Source of the DNA: Planctomycetia bacterium
Lineage (GTDB): Bacteria; Planctomycetota; Planctomycetia; Gemmatales; Gemmataceae
Reading direction: 5' to 3'
DNA: 36,584 bases
Assembly: GCA_005772955.1 (NCBI GenBank)
Contig: SXID01000225.1
Location: 1-36,584 of the forward strand
Positions 32,620 to 36,584 of the stretch are shown piece by piece. The notes under the pieces are model-generated. The model did no database searches, was not told where the DNA came from, and saw nothing but the letters and a program-made list of their open reading frames with translations. The translations under genes were made by a program, and so were the position numbers. How positions within the stretch are numbered: position 1 is the first letter of the stretch; each line of letters starts with the position of its first letter.

Positions 32620-34356
32620 TCAGACGCCTGGGTCCGTCGATTCCGGGAAACCGTCCCTGGTTGCCGGTGGTTCGTCCGGCGGTAATTCTTCCGGCTCCGG
32701 TGCCGGCGGGTCGTGGGGCACATCGATCATCAGGTCGCCGACATCGGCCGCGATGAAGGCGTCTTCCTTCTGGGGCGAACTGGGCGCGTCAACGCCCGGA
32801 AGCTGCGCGAGTTGAGTGAGCGATGCCTCCGGTTGCTGACGCTCCCAGTTCGCCTCGAACTCGCTCGCTTCTTCGCTCCCACCGCTGACTCGAAGAACGA
32901 CGAGCGTGCAGTCGTCGTTCACCATGTCGTTCGCGCTGCGGAGTATGTCCAACTCGGCGCGCCATTCGTCTTCCGTGATCACCTCAAACCGGCTCCACTC
33001 CAACTCGGGTCCGAGGGCGGCACTCTTGAACAGCCGCGCGGCGACCGCGTCGGTTGCAAGGATGAACCGGTCGCCGGGTTCGCACGTTCCGGCCGCGGCG
33101 ATCGCGACCGTGCGGAAGCCGGGGCTTGACCGAACCAGTAGCGGCGCGGAGCCGAACTGATCGGCTGCAACCACTGGGAACGTTGCGAGCAACCGCCCGC
33201 TGCGCACCCAGAAGAGGCTCGCGTCACCGACCGCACACGCGCGCCACGGACGCTTCCCGTTCGCGTCCGCGGGTCCGAGTTCCAATCCTAAAAGCGTTGC
33301 CGCCGCGCCTACCTGATTGACCTTCGCCTGTTTCGACCAGTTCAGCGTACTATAACTGATCGCGGCGCGCCACTCCGTTCGTAGGCCGTTTACCCATTTA
33401 TTCAGCGAAACCGGGTCACGCGTATCGGGTCGGTCGGACAGGAACCGCTGGCTCAACTGCTGCGCCCAGATGCTGCAGTAGATGCCGCTACTCGCGCCGT
33501 CGGCGATTGCCGCCGCGCCACCGGCCTCGTTCAGCGCGAAGGCATCTTCCCACTGTTCCGGCGTGTTGCCCATCTTCTGCGCCCACATCGAGCGAGCGGG
33601 GGCGAACCCCGCGTCCGCCTCCGTCCATGCGGTTCCGTCTTCCTGCGGCGCAATGCTGAAGATCGCGTCCCACGGGTCGCCGATGTCCCAGTCGTTGACG
33701 AACACGCGGCCGGGAAGACTGCCGGCCCCCCCCCAAAAATCCCCTCCCTGCAGGGAGGGGGGTGGCGGGGTAGGTTCCCCAAACACATAATGCAGCACGC
33801 GCGTCGGGCCGTGAGCGGTCGCGAGTAACGTGAGCGAGTTGGCAACGCGGCTGTACGCTTCGTCAAGCCCGTCGCTGCCGGTGCAATGGATAACGACCGG
33901 CGCGCGGCTTGAATAGCGCCCGGTGAGCCACACGGACACCATCTGGTAGACGCTCGCGAGCGCGTCGCCCGCGCACGGTTCGCCTTCGCACGTGGGGAGA
34001 ACGGCCCACTTGCGCGGTTGGCCCTCGGCGCCGCGCGCGACCGCAGGCATCTCCGCGACTTGCGCGAGCGGTACGAACCGCGCCATTGGGTCGCCATCGG
34101 GTAGCAGAGAGAGCAGTTGCGGCGTGCCGCCTTCGGAAGTGCGATACCCCAACACCGCCACGTCGACGGCGCCGACCGCGTACCCGCCCGCGACGGTGTT
34201 CACCAGTCCTTCGAGGAACTCGTCCGCGAGTTGCCGCGCCGCGACGAAGGCCGGAATGTCGCCGCGCGACGTGGGTACGTCCGCGGTCATCCCGGCCGAC
34301 AGGCGGAGCAGCAATACGAGGCAACCGGGCGGCGGCTCGGCGGGGGTCGGGTCCAT
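32620..34356 (-). CDS. PP2C-family phosphatase with degenerate vWA N-terminus
   Basis: 578 aa from the ATG at 34356, with GGGAG a few bases upstream; a GTG four codons earlier is possible. Residues 11-195 have vWA-like order (GCLVLLLRLSAGM, then VDVAVLGYR, APVVIHCTGSDGLDEAYSRV), but the DxSxS metal site is lost. Residues 195-215 are a Pro/Gly insertion encoded by a palindrome. Residues about 245-490 form a PP2C_2-type domain: AAIADGASS (D286), AVGDASLFWVR (D378), GDRFILATDAVAARL (D436) and NDDCTLVVLRV (D481/D482), the positions of the metal-binding Asp residues. The first PP2C Asp is less clear. The acidic Pro-rich tail has no fold. It should dephosphorylate Ser/Thr phosphoproteins in the cytosol, next to the vWA and FHA-like genes. 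Confidence 0.8.
   Translation of the reverse strand: MDPTPAEPPPGCLVLLLRLSAGMTADVPTSRGDIPAFVAARQLADEFLEGLVNTVAGGYAVGAVDVAVLGYRTSEGGTPQLLSLLPDGDPMARFVPLAQVAEMPAVARGAEGQPRKWAVLPTCEGEPCAGDALASVYQMVSVWLTGRYSSRAPVVIHCTGSDGLDEAYSRVANSLTLLATAHGPTRVLHYVFGEPTPPPPSLQGGDFWGGAGSLPGRVFVNDWDIGDPWDAIFSIAPQEDGTAWTEADAGFAPARSMWAQKMGNTPEQWEDAFALNEAGGAAAIADGASSGIYCSIWAQQLSQRFLSDRPDTRDPVSLNKWVNGLRTEWRAAISYSTLNWSKQAKVNQVGAAATLLGLELGPADANGKRPWRACAVGDASLFWVRSGRLLATFPVVAADQFGSAPLLVRSSPGFRTVAIAAAGTCEPGDRFILATDAVAARLFKSAALGPELEWSRFEVITEDEWRAELDILRSANDMVNDDCTLVVLRVSGGSEEASEFEANWERQQPEASLTQLAQLPGVDAPSSPQKEDAFIAADVGDLMIDVPHDPPAPEPEELPPDEPPATRDGFPESTDPGV
33726..33760. repeat. In-gene palindrome and nine-C tract inside the PP2C gene
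   Basis: A perfect 20-nt palindrome (33741-33760, centre CTGCAG) lies in the coding sequence next to a run of nine C (33726-33734; nine G in the coding direction). It encodes the Pro-rich PTPPPPSLQGGDFWGGAGS stretch that separates the vWA-like and PP2C domains. The composition resembles the repeat at 11780-11802. The reading frame is kept across it. Confidence 0.75.
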
Positions 34357-34374
34357 TCGGTCTCCCACGCGGTT

Positions 34375-34434
34375 CTTGTAGGACAGGCTTCCAGCCTGTC
34401 TTCGGTGGAGCAGGCTGGAAGCCTGTCCTACAAG
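34375..34434. repeat. Perfect palindrome filling the vWA-PP2C gap
   Basis: Arms 34375-34398 and 34411-34434 (cttgtaggacaggcttccag and its complement, 24 nt) enclose 12 nt. The element ends at the very base before the vWA stop codon (34435-34437), and its other end is about 18 bp before the PP2C start. The gap is therefore almost entirely repeat. It is a further family, unlike A or B. Confidence 0.85.
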
Positions 34435-35331
34435 TTACCGCAGGTGCGGCGGCAGCGTGGCCGCGGCGACCACCTGCGTGCCGACGTTTAGCAACTTCAG
34501 CAGGCTGACCGCGTCCGCGTTGAACGCCATCGCCTTGCACCCCAGCGGCGCCGAAATGCCCTTTACTTCCGCCATGTGCCGCAACTTGTCCGGCAGCGGG
34601 CTGGACATGCCGAACAAGTCGCGGGCGTATTCGTCGGGCAGTAGCCCTTCCGTTGGCGGCAGGAACACCGGTTGCGCGTCGCGGCCCGACAGGTGGCAGT
34701 TGAACAGCAGCACTGCGCCGTCGGCGGTCGTGAGGGCTTTGAGATCTTCCGCGAACGGCACCGGCATTCCGTCGGTGGACTCGCCGTCGGTCAGATTGAT
34801 GACCATCGGCGGGAAGCTGTTCGGGTGTGCCTCGATCCACGCCTGGAGCACCTGCTTGCAGTAACCCAACGCTGTACACATCGGCGTGCCGAACATCTCG
34901 GTCGGGGGCGGCGAGCGGAACCACACCGGGAACGCGATCTGCACTTCCACTTCACTGAGACCGCCGGCGCCGTCGTCCACGAACTCCTTCTTGCGGCGCT
35001 GCTCGATTTCCAGCGGGTTGTCGTACAGTTCGCTGATGCTAACGAGGTCGCGCCCGGCGAGGCTCAACTGGAACAGCGGGCGGACGATGGCGCTACCGTT
35101 GGAGTCGGTGGTGTACCCGATCAGTCCCACGTCGAAGTAGTTGCGCGGCTTCTCTTCGCCCTTCTCGCAACTCGTGATGAGTTCCTGGAAGAACCGGTTG
35201 ATGGCGGTGGACACGGTGTCCATCTTCGCGCGCTGTGTGCCCGCGATGCCGTCCAACATGGAGTTGGAAAGGTCCACCAGGAACACGATACAGCCGGGGT
35301 TCGAGCGGTCGATCTGCATGTCGTAGGGCAT
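34435..35331 (-). CDS. von Willebrand factor A domain protein (TerY-like)
   Basis: 298 aa from the ATG at 35331, with GAGGAAA about 8 bases upstream. The vWA MIDAS site is complete: VFLVDLSNSM (D20, S22, S24), GTPM (T149) and NLTDGEST (D182). The strand/helix order is standard. There is no signal peptide, so it is cytosolic. The sequence is close in style to the TerY-type vWA proteins (opening IDRSNPGCIVFLVDLSNSML, then VGLIGYTTD). The last 100 residues (LLFNCHLSGRDAQPVFLPP, then ALGCKAMAFNADAVSLLKLL) form the family's C-terminal extension. vWA proteins of this group form metal-dependent complexes with kinases and PP2C phosphatases, and the next gene codes for such a phosphatase. Confidence 0.85.
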   Translation of the reverse strand: MPYDMQIDRSNPGCIVFLVDLSNSMLDGIAGTQRAKMDTVSTAINRFFQELITSCEKGEEKPRNYFDVGLIGYTTDSNGSAIVRPLFQLSLAGRDLVSISELYDNPLEIEQRRKKEFVDDGAGGLSEVEVQIAFPVWFRSPPPTEMFGTPMCTALGYCKQVLQAWIEAHPNSFPPMVINLTDGESTDGMPVPFAEDLKALTTADGAVLLFNCHLSGRDAQPVFLPPTEGLLPDEYARDLFGMSSPLPDKLRHMAEVKGISAPLGCKAMAFNADAVSLLKLLNVGTQVVAAATLPPHLR

Positions 35332-35385
35332 TGCGAAATTTCCTCAGGTGTCGATCAGGGAAAGGGGTGTTTCAGTATCGCCTTG

Positions 35386-35494
35386 TAGGGTGGGTCAAGG
35401 CTTTGCGCAGGCCCACCAGCGCTGAGCTACAGCCGTAACGTTGATCGTTCTGGTGTCGCCGTGGTGGCCCTGCGCAAAGCCTTGACCCACCCTA
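35386..35494. repeat. Long inverted repeat between FHA-like and vWA genes
   Basis: Arms tagggtgggtcaaggctttg... (35386-35410) and their complement (35470-35494) are 25-nt perfect inverted copies. The match continues with gaps into gcccacca/tggtggcc. The loop is about 59 nt. It sits in the 170-bp spacer of an otherwise tight gene run, 7 bp from the stop of the upstream gene. Confidence 0.8.
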
Positions 35495-35501
35495 TAAGAA
35501 G

Positions 35502-36584
35502 TCAAAACGTCTTGTCGCACACCATGCAATATCGCGCACCGGGGCGACCGGGCGACTTCCGACCGCAGGTCGGGCACGCGTCCGGGTCGCCGGCCTTCGG
35601 CGCGCTCGCGGGCGCGGGCGGCTTCGCGACGGTCGGCACGGGCGGCTTCGCGGGGGCTGGCGGTGCCGCGGGCTTTGGCGGCGCGGGAACCGGTGAAGCC
35701 GCTTGCGGCGTCGCGACGGTCGGCACGGGCGGCTGCGCGGGTGCAGCCGGGCGCGGGCCATCGTCGAAGTCGAGAATCGATGCCGCCGCACGACGCGGGG
35801 GCGGAGGCGGCGACATCGGCATCGGCAAACCGTCGTCGTAATCGTCCTGCGCCGTGGTTTTCGCGGGCACTGGTGCCACAGTCGCTTGCGGCTTCGCGAG
35901 AACGGGCGGTGCCGGTGGTCGCGAAGCCGCAGGCGGTGGCGCGACGGGCGCCGCGGTGCCGCTCGTACGCACCACCACGGTCACGTTGCCCGCGGTTCGC
36001 GTGTCGCCGTTGAGCGAGGTCTCTTCGCGCCTCGTCGGGACGTCCTCGCAGAACACCTTGCCGTCGCGAATCCAGTACTTGAGCGCGACATCGGCCGCGC
36101 CGCGCGCCCACACGGTGCAGGACCGCGAGTCGCCGCCGACCTTCACCGGTTCCGGGCCGAGGTTCACGGTAATAACCTCGCGCTCGCTGAACCGCACTTC
36201 GAGCCACGCGCGCCGGAACGCCGCTTCGACCACCGCGACCATCAACCCAATGCAGAAGCCGAGCAGCGCGGCCCCGCCGAATCGCCCGATCCAGTCCTTC
36301 ACTTCCGACATCATGAGAAACGCGAGCGCACCAAGAAGCCCCCCGCCCAATCCCGCGAGCGCGGCCTTCTTGCCGTCGAGGTTTGGGATGAAGAAGCTCA
36401 CGCCACCACCGAGCAGCGCGCCGAGTAGAACCCATCCGATTAGGAAGCCGAGTTTCGCCGCGCCGAGCGAGAGCAACACAAAGAACAGCGACTGCCCGAT
36501 GCTACCGGACACGAACCCAGCCGCGGACGCACCGAGGATCACAAGCGCCAGCGGCACGCGGCCCGACGCGAACAGCGGTTTGCC
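35502..36584 (-). CDS. Membrane protein with FHA-like and zinc-ribbon parts (partial)
   Basis: The N-terminus is outside the window: the frame continues without a start or stop to base 36584 (codons before the GTG at 36557 read GKPLFASGR). About four hydrophobic segments are seen (ALVILGASAAGFVSGSIGQ, LFFVLLSLGAAKLGFLIGWV, LAGLGGGLLGALAFLMM and LLGFCIGLMVAVVEAAF). A beta-rich FHA-like segment follows (EVITVNLGPEPVKVGGDSRS, then VALKYWIRDGKVFCEDV); the canonical Ser/His of FHA are not obvious, so phosphopeptide binding is doubtful. After a long Pro/Ala linker of about 120 residues comes a terminal zinc ribbon: CPTCG, 12 residues, CMVCDKTF. It is the first visible gene of a run with vWA and PP2C and may link that module to the membrane. 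Confidence 0.7.
   Translation of the reverse strand, partial: GKPLFASGRVPLALVILGASAAGFVSGSIGQSLFFVLLSLGAAKLGFLIGWVLLGALLGGGVSFFIPNLDGKKAALAGLGGGLLGALAFLMMSEVKDWIGRFGGAALLGFCIGLMVAVVEAAFRRAWLEVRFSEREVITVNLGPEPVKVGGDSRSCTVWARGAADVALKYWIRDGKVFCEDVPTRREETSLNGDTRTAGNVTVVVRTSGTAAPVAPPPAASRPPAPPVLAKPQATVAPVPAKTTAQDDYDDGLPMPMSPPPPPRRAAASILDFDDGPRPAAPAQPPVPTVATPQAASPVPAPPKPAAPPAPAKPPVPTVAKPPAPASAPKAGDPDACPTCGRKSPGRPGARYCMVCDKTF

Noticed and set aside
36555-36557. GTG at 36557 as a real start of the FHA-like protein
   Set aside because: The frame continues upstream to the window edge with plausible codons, so the gene is cut by the window.

Overview
The window looks like chromosomal DNA of a Gemmata-type planctomycete (Gemmataceae), judged from the sequence alone. 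It is GC-rich. It encodes planctomycete hallmark proteins: a DUF1549/DUF1553 protein with Ig-like and cytochrome-c-like parts, a Gemmata-style Ser/Thr kinase with a conserved N-terminal extension, 'GLKEL' leucine-rich repeats, and many exported proteins of unknown function. Most spacers carry long palindromes of several families. No rRNA, tRNA, CRISPR array or intact transposon was recognised.

Layout. 1-3.2 kb (+): a Ser/Thr kinase fused to a degenerate receiver domain, then an unknown protein. 3.2-4.9 kb (-): a polysaccharide-export-type lipoprotein and a HAD phosphatase, divergent from a GT-C membrane glycosyltransferase (4.99-6.67 kb, +). 6.7-11.7 kb (-): four exported proteins, three of them tightly spaced (LRR protein, isochorismatase-fold hydrolase, PD40 beta-propeller); a nested palindromic element separates these from a glycosidase-like protein. 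11.7-13.6 kb: mostly non-coding, with palindromes, an IS630 transposase relic, a DUF2203 gene and a possible structured RNA ending in a strong terminator. 13.6-19.4 kb: a short SecA paralogue, a TrmJ-type tRNA methyltransferase, an FHA-GAF-AAA-HTH sigma-54 activator, and leuD without leuC in this window. 19.5-22.6 kb (-): a three-gene run (thioredoxin-fold protein lacking catalytic cysteines, a conserved hypothetical, a LolA-like lipoprotein). 22.9-24.3 kb: two convergent membrane proteins that share a CTAG stop. 24.35-27.6 kb (-): tandem duplicated secreted proteins with pseudopilin-like C-termini. 27.7-30.2 kb (+): the DUF1549/DUF1553 protein, followed by a bidirectional terminator. 30.3-36.6 kb (-): a four-gene run of FHA-like/zinc-ribbon membrane protein (cut by the window edge), vWA protein, degenerate-vWA/PP2C phosphatase, and a large secreted repeat protein.

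The two points I find most interesting are the vWA + PP2C + FHA-like signalling module at 32.6-36.6 kb, which resembles the TerY-P type of phospho-signalling set, and the palindrome system. The palindromes fall into several families, one nested inside another with a 13-bp flanking direct repeat. One lies directly against a stop codon, and one is carried in frame inside the PP2C gene next to a nine-G tract. Functional statements are inferred from motifs; no database search was possible.
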